DNA of 64,000 bases, taken from NCBI GenBank assembly GCA_017452525.1, contig JAFTMG010000054.1, positions 1 to 64,000 on the forward strand, in the 5' to 3' direction. Made by a program: the position numbers and the translations under genes. The DNA comes from Clostridia bacterium (GTDB taxonomy: Bacteria > Bacillota > Clostridia > Oscillospirales > CAG-272). Positions within the stretch are counted from its first letter, which is position 1. Every line of letters starts with the position of its first letter. Below the pieces are notes generated by a model. The model was not told the DNA's origin and did not search any database. It saw only the letters and a list, made by a program, of their open reading frames with translations. Of the stretch, positions 26,834-34,502 are shown piece by piece.

Positions 26834-29125
26834 TCAGAGCTTATTGCGCTGGATCTTGCCGCTGACCGTCTTAGGCAGACTGTCGCGGAAGACGACGATA
26901 CGCGGATACTTGTAAGGCGCGGTATGCTCCTTGACGTATTTCTGAATTTCCTTTTTGAGCTCCTCGGTGGGTTCCTTACCGGGAACGAGCACGATGCTCG
27001 CCTTGACGACCTGACCTCTCACCTCGTCGGGTGCGGCGGAAACACCGCACTCCAGAACGTAAGGCAGCTCCATGATGACACTCTCGATCTCGAAGGGACC
27101 GATGCGGTAGCCGGAGGACTTGATGACATCATCCACACGTCCGACGTACCAATAGAAGCCGTCCTCATCACGCCATGCGGTATCGCCGGTGTGATAGTAG
27201 TCGTCGCACCACGTTTCCTCCGTCTTTTCAGGGTCACCGTAGTAGCCGACCGAGAGACCGCAGGGCAAGCCGCGGCTGATATCGACCACGATCTCACCCG
27301 TTTCACCGACAGGCACGGATTTGCCGTCGGCATCGACAATATCCACGGGATAAATGGGGGCAGGCTTACCCATAGAGCCGATCTTATGAGGCGCGCCGAC
27401 CATATTACCGATGATCATGGTGGACTCGGTCTGACCAAAGCCCTCGATGATCTGCAAGCCCGTTGCCTTTTCAAACTGACGGTAGACCTCAGGGTTGAGC
27501 GCCTCGCCCGCAGTGGTCATATGCTGAACGGAGGAGAAATCATATTTGGAGATATCCTGCTTGATCATCATGCGCAGCATGGTGGGCGGTGCGCAAAAGG
27601 TCGTGATCTGATACTTGGCAAACATAGGCAGGATATCCGCCGCATCGAAGCGATTGAAATCGTAAACGAAGATGGCAGCCTCGCACAGCCACTGACCGTA
27701 CATCTTACCCCACATGGATTTCGCCCAGCCGGTATCGGAAATGGTGAAATGCAATCCGTCGGGATCCACGTTGTGCCAATAACGGGCGGTGTGGAAATGA
27801 CCGAGGGGATATTTGTGATTATGCGCCGCGATCTTGGGATAGCCCGAGGTACCCGAGGTGAAGAACATCAGGAGCAGATCGTCGCCGCAGGCGGTTTCGG
27901 CAGTACGGTTGAAGTGGGAGCTGTAAAGGGTGTACTCCTCGTCGAAGCTGCGCCAGCCCTCACGGGTGCCGTTAACGATCAGCTTATGCTTGAGCGTTGG
28001 GCAGTTCTCTGCCGCGATATCGACCTGCGCGGCGGTATCGCCGTCGGCAGTGCAGACGATGGCGGAGACGCCCGCCTTTTGGAAGCGGTATTCAAAGTCA
28101 TGTGCCAACAGCTGATTGGTGGCGGGAATGGCTACCGCGCCCAACTTGTTGAGACCGAGCATAGCGAACCAGAACTGATAGTGGCGCTTGAGCACCAGCA
28201 TGACGCGGTCGCCCTTTTTGATACCCAGCGACTTGAAATAGTTGGCGCACTGTGCCGACGCCTTCTTGATATCCTTGAAGGTAAAGCGGCGCTCGGTGTG
28301 ATCCTCGCTGATGTGCAGCATGGCAAGCTTGTTCGGCTCGCGCTGTGCCAGCTCATCGATCAGATCAAACGCAAAGTTGAATTTTTCGATATTTTTGAAA
28401 TTGATGGAGATCGGCGTGCCGTTTTCATTCTCCACCACGTCGATGTAATTCTTATAGATACGATCCTTATCGTCGCGCAATCGCGCCGCCTTTTCGGGCA
28501 CGGCGGGCATGGGCTTGAGCTCGGGAATGGGCTCACCCGTGGGATTGAGAACGATGGCGTAGAAGAGACAGTCCTGCCCATCAACGGCGATCATGCCGTG
28601 AGGCGTGCTACTGTCGTAATAGATACTGTCGCCGGGACCCAGCACTTCCTTGTGAGAACCGACCTGCACCTTCAGATGACCGGAAATGACGATATCGCAC
28701 TCCTGCCCCGCGTGGGTGGTCAGCTCGATATCACGGCCCTGCGCCTCCTCGCTGTAGACGCTGTGAACGTACAGCGGCTCGGCGATTCGGTTACGGAAGG
28801 CGGATGCCAGGTTATAATAGGTCATACCGTGTGCCTGCTCGATCTTCTGACCGCCGCCGCTGCGGGTAACGGTGTAGGACTTCAGCGTCGGGCTGACACC
28901 CTCGATAATATCGGTGACGTCCACGCCAAACGCCAGCGCACATCGGTAAATAAAGGCAAAGTTGAGGTCACTCTTGCCGTTTTCACAAGCAAGGTATTCC
29001 TCCAGCGGCACGTCTGTTTTCTGAGCCATTTCCTCGGCAGTCAGCTGGGTGATCTCGCGCAATTCGCGGATACGCGCCGCCATCTCCCGGATCTTGAAAT
29101 CCAGACCTGTCATTTTTGTTTCCAT
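26834..29125 (-). CDS. XRE HTH-cupin-acyl-CoA ligase fusion (copy A)
   Basis: A 763-aa three-part protein started at METKM because GGAGGG lies 5 nt upstream; longer frames enter the T-box leader. Residues 10-75 are an XRE-type HTH (TAEEMAQKTDVPLEEYLACE), residues 110-185 a cupin (ELTTHAGQECDIVISG, DSSTPHGMIAVDG). The rest is an AMP-forming ligase of the acetyl/medium-chain acyl-CoA synthetase type, with MFFTSGTSGYPKIAAHNHK, GFGQTES, YHTGDTAWRDEDG and the catalytic Lys in KTVSGKIQRNKL at the end. It should activate a short, probably branched fatty acid to its CoA ester for the oxidoreductase encoded downstream. The DNA-binding half could make it a self-monitoring enzyme. A T-box leader precedes it. 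Confidence 0.87.
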   Translation of the reverse strand: METKMTGLDFKIREMAARIRELREITQLTAEEMAQKTDVPLEEYLACENGKSDLNFAFIYRCALAFGVDVTDIIEGVSPTLKSYTVTRSGGGQKIEQAHGMTYYNLASAFRNRIAEPLYVHSVYSEEAQGRDIELTTHAGQECDIVISGHLKVQVGSHKEVLGPGDSIYYDSSTPHGMIAVDGQDCLFYAIVLNPTGEPIPELKPMPAVPEKAARLRDDKDRIYKNYIDVVENENGTPISINFKNIEKFNFAFDLIDELAQREPNKLAMLHISEDHTERRFTFKDIKKASAQCANYFKSLGIKKGDRVMLVLKRHYQFWFAMLGLNKLGAVAIPATNQLLAHDFEYRFQKAGVSAIVCTADGDTAAQVDIAAENCPTLKHKLIVNGTREGWRSFDEEYTLYSSHFNRTAETACGDDLLLMFFTSGTSGYPKIAAHNHKYPLGHFHTARYWHNVDPDGLHFTISDTGWAKSMWGKMYGQWLCEAAIFVYDFNRFDAADILPMFAKYQITTFCAPPTMLRMMIKQDISKYDFSSVQHMTTAGEALNPEVYRQFEKATGLQIIEGFGQTESTMIIGNMVGAPHKIGSMGKPAPIYPVDIVDADGKSVPVGETGEIVVDISRGLPCGLSVGYYGDPEKTEETWCDDYYHTGDTAWRDEDGFYWYVGRVDDVIKSSGYRIGPFEIESVIMELPYVLECGVSAAPDEVRGQVVKASIVLVPGKEPTEELKKEIQKYVKEHTAPYKYPRIVVFRDSLPKTVSGKIQRNKL

Positions 29126-29441
29126 ATTACCCTCCATGATCGCGGGACATAAAAAGCTCGTCCCAAAGATGTGAGTCAATCTTTGAGACGAGCATAAAAA
29201 CTACACCCGCGGTACCACTCAAATTGCAGCCATAAGACTACCCCTTCGGGATCCGACAATCCCTATGCCTTGACGCGGCAGCTACGGAGAGGTTCTACTG
29301 ACGCTCCCGCGCTTTCTTCCTCCCGGCTCAGAAGCTACAAGCGATCGGACACATCCCCGTGGCTCGCACCCACCGCCACTTCTCTGTCGGGCACATCCGG
29401 CGCTCTCTTCGTCGACGCCTTTCCATATATAATATGAATGG
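29126..29441 (-). promoter_or_regulatory. T-box riboswitch leader upstream of ligase copy A
   Basis: On the minus strand the leader runs from the promoter to the ligase RBS. The T-box itself, AATTTGAGTGGTACCGCGG, is at 29225-29207. A Stem I apical region (CAGAGA, then GTGGC-loop-GCCAC) lies upstream. A strong terminator (GCTCGTCTCAAAGAT paired with ATCTTTGGGACGAGC plus five Ts) occupies 29193-29151. Uncharged tRNA should stabilise the antiterminator and allow transcription. By alignment to the family consensus (triplet, one base, then the stem before GAG) the specifier reads GUA (Val); the S-turn bases are not canonical, so this is tentative. Confidence 0.9.
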
Positions 29442-29470
29442 ATTATATCACATCTTTCGTTTTTTGTCAA
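29442..29470 (-). promoter_or_regulatory. Consensus sigma-A promoter of the T-box/ligase A/oxidoreductase/ilvE unit
   Basis: TTGACA (29470-29465) and TATAAT (29447-29442) are separated by 17 bp, a perfect match. It starts only 19 bp after the stop of ligase copy B, so copy A and everything after it can be expressed independently. Confidence 0.9.
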
Positions 29471-29488
29471 GTATTCACCGCTACTTTT

Positions 29489-31750
29489 TTACAGTTTATT
29501 GCGCTGGATCTTGCCGCTGATAGTCTTGGGCAGGCTATCGCGGAACACAACGATACGGGGGTACTTATAGGGAGCGGTATGCTCTTTAACGTACCTCTGG
29601 ATCTCCTTCTTGAGCTCCTCGGTGCCCTCCTTGCCGGGAACGAGAACGATACTTGCCTTGACCACCTGACCGCGGATCTCATCGGGCGCGGCAGATACGC
29701 CGCACTCCAGAACGTAGGGCAGCTCCATGATAACACTCTCGATCTCGAAGGGACCGATGCGGTAGCCGGAGGACTTGATGACGTCATCCACACGGCCGAC
29801 GTACCAGAAGTAGCCGTCCTCATCGCGCCATGCGGTATCACCGGTATGGTAGAGACCGTCGTGCCATGCGTCGGTCGTCTTGGCTTCATCCAGATAGTAT
29901 TCCTTGAAGAGACCGCAGGGGACGGTCTTGTCGGTGTGAATCACGATCTCGCCGACCTCACCCGTTGCCACGGAGTTGCCGTCGGGATCTACGATATCCA
30001 GATCGAATTGAGGAGACGCCTTACCCATCGAGCCGATCCTGGGCGTGGTGCCCACCAGATTGGCAATGGCAAGGGTGGTCTCGGTCTGGCCAAAGCCCTC
30101 CATGATCTCAAGCCCCGTAGCATCCTTGAAGAGTTTGAACACCTCGGGGTTGAGTGCCTCACCCGCGGTGGTCATATGATGGATGGAGGAAAGATCGTAT
30201 TTGCTCAGATCGCCGCGCACCAGCATGCGGAGCATGGTGGGAGGCGCGCAGAAGGTTGTGATATTGTATTTGGCAAACATGGGCAGAATGTCGTTTTCAT
30301 CGAAGCGGTTAAAGTCATAGACGAAAACGGCGCCTTCGCAGAGCCACTGACCGTAAAGCTTACCCCAAAGGCTCTTGCCCCAACCGGTATCGGAAATGGT
30401 GAGATGCAAGCCGTCACGCTCACAGCAGTGCCAGTATTTCGCCGTAACGAAATGACCCAGCGCGTAGGTGTGCTTATGTGCCGCCATCTTGGGGTTGCCG
30501 GTAGTACCGGAGGTAAAGAACATCAGCGCCACCTCGTCGCCCGCGGACGCGTTCTCGGGACGGACGAACTTACGGGAGAAGAATTTGAATTCCTCATTGA
30601 AATCGTGCCAGCCGTCTCGCACGCCGCCCACCATGATCTTGGTCTTGACCTGCGGGCACTTCTCTGCCGCGCGGGCGGCGATATCGGCGGTGTCGCCGTC
30701 GGCGGTACAGACGATAGCGCTGACGCCTGCGGCGTTGTAGCGATATTCAAAATCATGCTCCTTGAGCTGATTGGTAGCGGGGATGGCGACCGCGCCGATC
30801 TTGTGGAGCGCGACCATAGCGAACCAGAACTGATAGTGGCGCTTGAGTACCAGCATGACCTTATCGCCTCGCTTGATGCCGAGAGAGGCAAAATAGTTGG
30901 CGGTCTGGTTGGAATAGCGCTTCATATCCAAGAAGGTGAAACGGCGCTCGGTGCGGTTCACATCCAGATGGAGCATCGCCAGCTTGTCGGGATACTTCTC
31001 TGCGATCTCGTCCACGATATCAAAACCGAAGTTGAAGGTGTCGGTATTTTTAAAGGAGATGTTCTTAAGACATCCGTTGCTGTCTTCTTCGACGTCCACA
31101 AACTTCTCGCAGATAAGCGGCTCAGAGGTCGTCGCGGAGACGATGCTGCGACGGACCGTCTCTTCCTTGGTCGCTTCGCCCGGAAGAACGACGGCGAGGA
31201 AGTTACAGTCCTTTCCGTCTACGGCGATCATACCGTGAGGTGTCGAGCTGTCATAAAAGATGCTGTCGCCCTCCTCTAAGATCTCGGTATGCTCACCGAT
31301 CTGCACCTTCAGCTTGCCTTCCATGATCAGGTCAAATTCCTGACCGCTGTGGGTCGTCAGGTGGATGGGACGGTTCTGCTGAGCGGCAGAATATTCATAT
31401 TTGACCCAATAGGGCTCCGCCTTCTTATTTTTGAACATGGGCGCGAGGTTCTTGATCTCAATGCCGTCTTCCTTCGCGGTATTTTGACCCTGACCGCGGC
31501 GGGTAATGGTATAGGAGGACAGTTTCGCGCTGCTGCCCTCCAGCAGATCGGTCAGTTCAATGCCGAACGCCTGTGCGCATTTATGTATAAAGGTAAAGGG
31601 GAAATCGCTCTCACCCGCTTCGTAACGCTCGTATTCACTTACGCTTACCTCCGTTTTTTTCGCCATCTCTGCCACGGAAAAACCGGCAATATTGCGCATC
31701 TCGCGAATACGGTAGCCGACTTCCTGCAGTTGGTTCGAAAAAGTTGCCAT
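29489..31750 (-). CDS. XRE HTH-cupin-acyl-CoA ligase fusion (copy B)
   Basis: A 753-aa paralogue of copy A with identical domain order, started at MATFSNQ after GGAGG with 8 nt spacing. The HTH is SVAEMAKKTEVSVSEYERYE, the cupin has HLTTHSGQEFDLIMEG and DSSTPHGMIAVDG, and the ligase has MFFTSGTTGNPKMAAHKH, GFGQTET and the terminal catalytic KTISGKIQRNKL. The last 90 residues are almost identical to copy A, while the acyl-pocket half is more diverged, as expected for enzymes with different acyl substrates. It is preceded by its own promoter and T-box and followed after 19 bp by the promoter of copy A. Confidence 0.87.
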   Translation of the reverse strand: MATFSNQLQEVGYRIREMRNIAGFSVAEMAKKTEVSVSEYERYEAGESDFPFTFIHKCAQAFGIELTDLLEGSSAKLSSYTITRRGQGQNTAKEDGIEIKNLAPMFKNKKAEPYWVKYEYSAAQQNRPIHLTTHSGQEFDLIMEGKLKVQIGEHTEILEEGDSIFYDSSTPHGMIAVDGKDCNFLAVVLPGEATKEETVRRSIVSATTSEPLICEKFVDVEEDSNGCLKNISFKNTDTFNFGFDIVDEIAEKYPDKLAMLHLDVNRTERRFTFLDMKRYSNQTANYFASLGIKRGDKVMLVLKRHYQFWFAMVALHKIGAVAIPATNQLKEHDFEYRYNAAGVSAIVCTADGDTADIAARAAEKCPQVKTKIMVGGVRDGWHDFNEEFKFFSRKFVRPENASAGDEVALMFFTSGTTGNPKMAAHKHTYALGHFVTAKYWHCCERDGLHLTISDTGWGKSLWGKLYGQWLCEGAVFVYDFNRFDENDILPMFAKYNITTFCAPPTMLRMLVRGDLSKYDLSSIHHMTTAGEALNPEVFKLFKDATGLEIMEGFGQTETTLAIANLVGTTPRIGSMGKASPQFDLDIVDPDGNSVATGEVGEIVIHTDKTVPCGLFKEYYLDEAKTTDAWHDGLYHTGDTAWRDEDGYFWYVGRVDDVIKSSGYRIGPFEIESVIMELPYVLECGVSAAPDEIRGQVVKASIVLVPGKEGTEELKKEIQRYVKEHTAPYKYPRIVVFRDSLPKTISGKIQRNKL

Positions 31751-32049
31751 GATCTTGTCCTCCAAAAAATAAAATAAACCCGTCTCAAAGTTTTTTGCTT
31801 TGAGACGGGTGTAAATCACATCCGCGGTACCACTCAAATTGCAACGCACAAAGGCGTTACCCCTTTAGGATCCGACAATCCCTATGCATTGACGCAGCAA
31901 TCACGGGAGAAGTCTACTGGGAACACAGTCCTTTCGGTTCTCCGGCTCGGAAGGGATAGGCTTATGAAAACGCAAGCTATCGGCTCACACCAAATGCCGA
32001 CTCTCTGGGAACTGTCGCTTTCTGCCGTCTTCGTCACAGCTTTTTGATG
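31751..32049 (-). promoter_or_regulatory. T-box riboswitch leader upstream of ligase copy B
   Basis: The T-box AATTTGAGTGGTACCGCGG is at 31840-31822 and is identical to that of the other leader. Stem I apical elements (CAGAGAGTCGGC, GGTGTGA, GCCGA) and a terminator (ACCCGTCTCAAAG paired with CTTTGAGACGGGT, then T-rich) at 31810-31778 are clear. The Stem II/III region shares a long, nearly identical segment with the copy A leader (both contain CATAGGGATTGTCGGATCC). The same register that gives GUA in leader A gives AUC (Ile) here. Specificity is tentative for the same reason. Confidence 0.9.
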
Positions 32050-32054
32050 GGACG

Positions 32055-32083
32055 ATTATAGCATGTTTCCTCGGCGATGTCAA
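32055..32083 (-). promoter_or_regulatory. Consensus sigma-A promoter of the T-box/ligase B unit
   Basis: TTGACA (32083-32078) and TATAAT (32060-32055) with 17-bp spacing, directly upstream of the second T-box leader and about 45 bp downstream of the helicase stop codon. Confidence 0.9.
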
Positions 32084-32129
32084 GAGGTTTTCGTAATTTT
32101 CTTGCAAGTTTTTTGCACGCACTTTTCAC

Positions 32130-34268
32130 TCAGTGTCTGCCGCGGCGGGAGCGGCGGGATCTCGGCTTATCTTCCTCCGCCGTGCGATTTTCCGCCGGGG
32201 GCTCTTTCGGGCTTTCCTGATTCGGCTCTTCCCGCGGGGTCAGATTCTGCCACATCTTTTTGGGGCGCTTGGGCGGCTCGTTGAACTCCAGCCACACGGA
32301 TCGATTGAAATTGGTCACGATCTGCTGACCGGTCGCGCCGTCGTGCTCACCGCTGTCGGCATAGCGGCGGTCACCGCCATCCGCAGGCTTTGTCCCGGTC
32401 TTGGGGCGCTCACGGCGGGAAAGCAGGCGGCTCAGCACCGAGGTTCGCTCCTTCTTTCCCCCCTGCTCCTCACGCGAGGTACGATCCTCCCGCACGGCGG
32501 GCTCCGCCTTCTGTTCCACCTCCGTCTTCCGCGCGGGGGCGGCATTGGAAATGCGAGGCGTTGAATCGGCTCTTCTGTTTGAAACGCGGCTCTCTTGCTT
32601 CTCCCTCTCCTCGCGGCGCGCGGACTCTTCTTTGCGGGAATCGCCCTGCTGCTTCGCTACGTTACGTTGCACCTTTGCTTGACCCGCTTGCCGATGGTCG
32701 CGGTGAGCTCCTTCGCCCTTTCTTTCCGTGACTTTTTCCTCGACTTCAGCCTGTTTTTCCACGGACCGTTGCAATCCGTCTTCTCTCGACGGCACATCCT
32801 GCTTGCGCTTGGCTGACTGCTCCGCCGTCGCACCGGACTTGACTTTTGCCTGCTTTCCGGCATTCTGCTTCTGTCCAACGTCGCTACGTGCCTGCTTTCC
32901 CTGCTTTGACTCGACGCGGTCCCGACCGTTGCGGTCCTGCTTCGAAGCGGTATTCTCGTTGATCTGCTTCGTGCTCTTGGCGTTCGTCTGCCCCGCTTGA
33001 CCGGACCCCTTTTGCTGATCGTTTTGCTTCTCTTTTGGCTTATCGTTCTGCCGCTCGTTCGTCGCTGTGGGAGCGGTGTTGCCGCCGCGGTTTCCCTGCC
33101 CTCTGGGCGCGGGCTTGGTGGGCTGCATATCCGCCACAGAGAAAGGACATTCCCGCTCGGGAACGGTGCGTCCGATCAGCTTCTCAATATCTCGGAAATT
33201 CTCCAGCTCGTCGCTGCAGCAGAAGGTAATCGCCACGCCCTCCATGCCTGCGCGACCGGTTCTGCCGATGCGGTGAATATAGGTCTCCGCCTCCTCGGGC
33301 ACGTGGTAATTGATGACGGTGGGAAGCTCCACGATGTCGATGCCCCGCGCCGCGATATCGGTGGCAACAAGCACGTCGATATCCCCTTCCTTGAAGCGGC
33401 GCAACGCCGTCTGGCGGGCATTCTGGCTCTTGTCGCCGTGAATGGAGAGGGCTTTCACCCCATTTTTATTCAACTGGCGTGCCACCTGATCGGCGCCGTG
33501 CTTGGTGCGGGTAAAAACCAACGCGTTTGAGACACCGTTTCCGTTCAGCAGGTGCAAAAGGAGCTTGGTCTTGTCTGCCTTTTCCAGATAGCAGACAGAC
33601 TGCGCCACACTGTCTACCGTAGAGGTGACGGGACTGATCTTGATATGAACGGGATCTCGCAGTAAATTGTCGGCGATCTCCTCCACCTGCGGCGGCATGG
33701 TGGCGGAAAAGAGCAGCGTTTGCCGCTCCTGCGGCAGCTTTGCTATGACGCGACGCACGTCGTGGATAAAGCCCATATCCAGCATGCGGTCCGCCTCATC
33801 CAGCACGAATATCCGAAGATCGGCAAGGCTGATGTGCCCCTGCCCGATCAGATCGTTCAATCTGCCGGGGGTGGCGACCAGAATATCCACGCCTGCCCGC
33901 AACTGCTCCACCTGCGGATTCTGGTTCACACCGCCGAAAATGACGGCGGAGCGCAGGGGGAGATATTTTCCGTATTGGGTAAAGTTCTCATAGATCTGCA
34001 ACGCCAGCTCACGCGTGGGGGTGAGGATAAGAGCGCGGATAGGTCGCGCCCCCTCAGCGTCAAAGGACTCGTCCCGCACGATGCGCTGCAAAATAGGCAG
34101 GGCGAACGCGGCGGTTTTACCGGTGCCTGTCTGAGCACAGCCAAGCACGTCCTTTCCGCGCAACAGCGGCGGGATCGTTTTCTCCTGAATGGGGGTTGGT
34201 TCTGTATATCCGACATCCCGGACTGCCCGCAAAATGGGGCGGATCAAATTCATCTGTTCAAATTTCAT
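32130..34268 (-). CDS. DEAD-box RNA helicase with long charged C-terminal tail (RhlE/CshA-like)
   Basis: A 712-aa protein. Residues 1-375 are a complete DEAD-box core: Q-motif region, AQTGTGKT (45-52), PTRELA, TPGR, DEAD, SAT, and the helicase C motifs DIAARGID and HRIGRTGRAG. Residues 380-712 are a low-complexity Gln/Lys/Arg/Glu-rich tail ending in RSRRSRRGRH, without an assigned fold. Such basic tails bind RNA non-specifically and can drive condensates. The core is closest in style to RhlE/CshA enzymes in cold-shock RNA remodelling or ribosome assembly. It is monocistronic, transcribed toward the T-box promoter of ligase B. Confidence 0.9.
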   Translation of the reverse strand: MKFEQMNLIRPILRAVRDVGYTEPTPIQEKTIPPLLRGKDVLGCAQTGTGKTAAFALPILQRIVRDESFDAEGARPIRALILTPTRELALQIYENFTQYGKYLPLRSAVIFGGVNQNPQVEQLRAGVDILVATPGRLNDLIGQGHISLADLRIFVLDEADRMLDMGFIHDVRRVIAKLPQERQTLLFSATMPPQVEEIADNLLRDPVHIKISPVTSTVDSVAQSVCYLEKADKTKLLLHLLNGNGVSNALVFTRTKHGADQVARQLNKNGVKALSIHGDKSQNARQTALRRFKEGDIDVLVATDIAARGIDIVELPTVINYHVPEEAETYIHRIGRTGRAGMEGVAITFCCSDELENFRDIEKLIGRTVPERECPFSVADMQPTKPAPRGQGNRGGNTAPTATNERQNDKPKEKQNDQQKGSGQAGQTNAKSTKQINENTASKQDRNGRDRVESKQGKQARSDVGQKQNAGKQAKVKSGATAEQSAKRKQDVPSREDGLQRSVEKQAEVEEKVTERKGEGAHRDHRQAGQAKVQRNVAKQQGDSRKEESARREEREKQESRVSNRRADSTPRISNAAPARKTEVEQKAEPAVREDRTSREEQGGKKERTSVLSRLLSRRERPKTGTKPADGGDRRYADSGEHDGATGQQIVTNFNRSVWLEFNEPPKRPKKMWQNLTPREEPNQESPKEPPAENRTAEEDKPRSRRSRRGRH

Positions 34269-34396
34269 AGGTCTTCCTGTTCTTTACTTTCATTGTGTCA
34301 TAGGATATTATAACCGATTTTCTCCGTTTTGTCTATAGGCGCGGCAAAAAAAACCTCCGCAGCCCGTGCCATGATCGGAAAACCTTGCCAAATCTC

Positions 34397-34425
34397 TTGC
34401 ACGTCCCTTAAAAATATGATATAAT
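34397..34425 (+). promoter_or_regulatory. Sigma-A-type promoter of the sugar ABC transporter operon
   Basis: TTGCAC (34397-34402) and TATAAT (34420-34425) with 17-bp spacing, about 78 bp before the ATPase start. Confidence 0.75.
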
Positions 34426-34502
34426 AAAAGGTAGATTTAATAAAATTCCGATGCAATTACCCAAAGAGCCATGCATCACAGCCATGAAAGGAAGTGGATC
34501 AC

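Noticed and set aside
26024-29152. A 1042-codon open frame on the plus strand
   Set aside because: It is antisense to the ferredoxin, P-loop and ligase genes. Those have clear family motifs and RBSs; the plus frame has no recognisable domain and is a by-product of GC-rich codon use.
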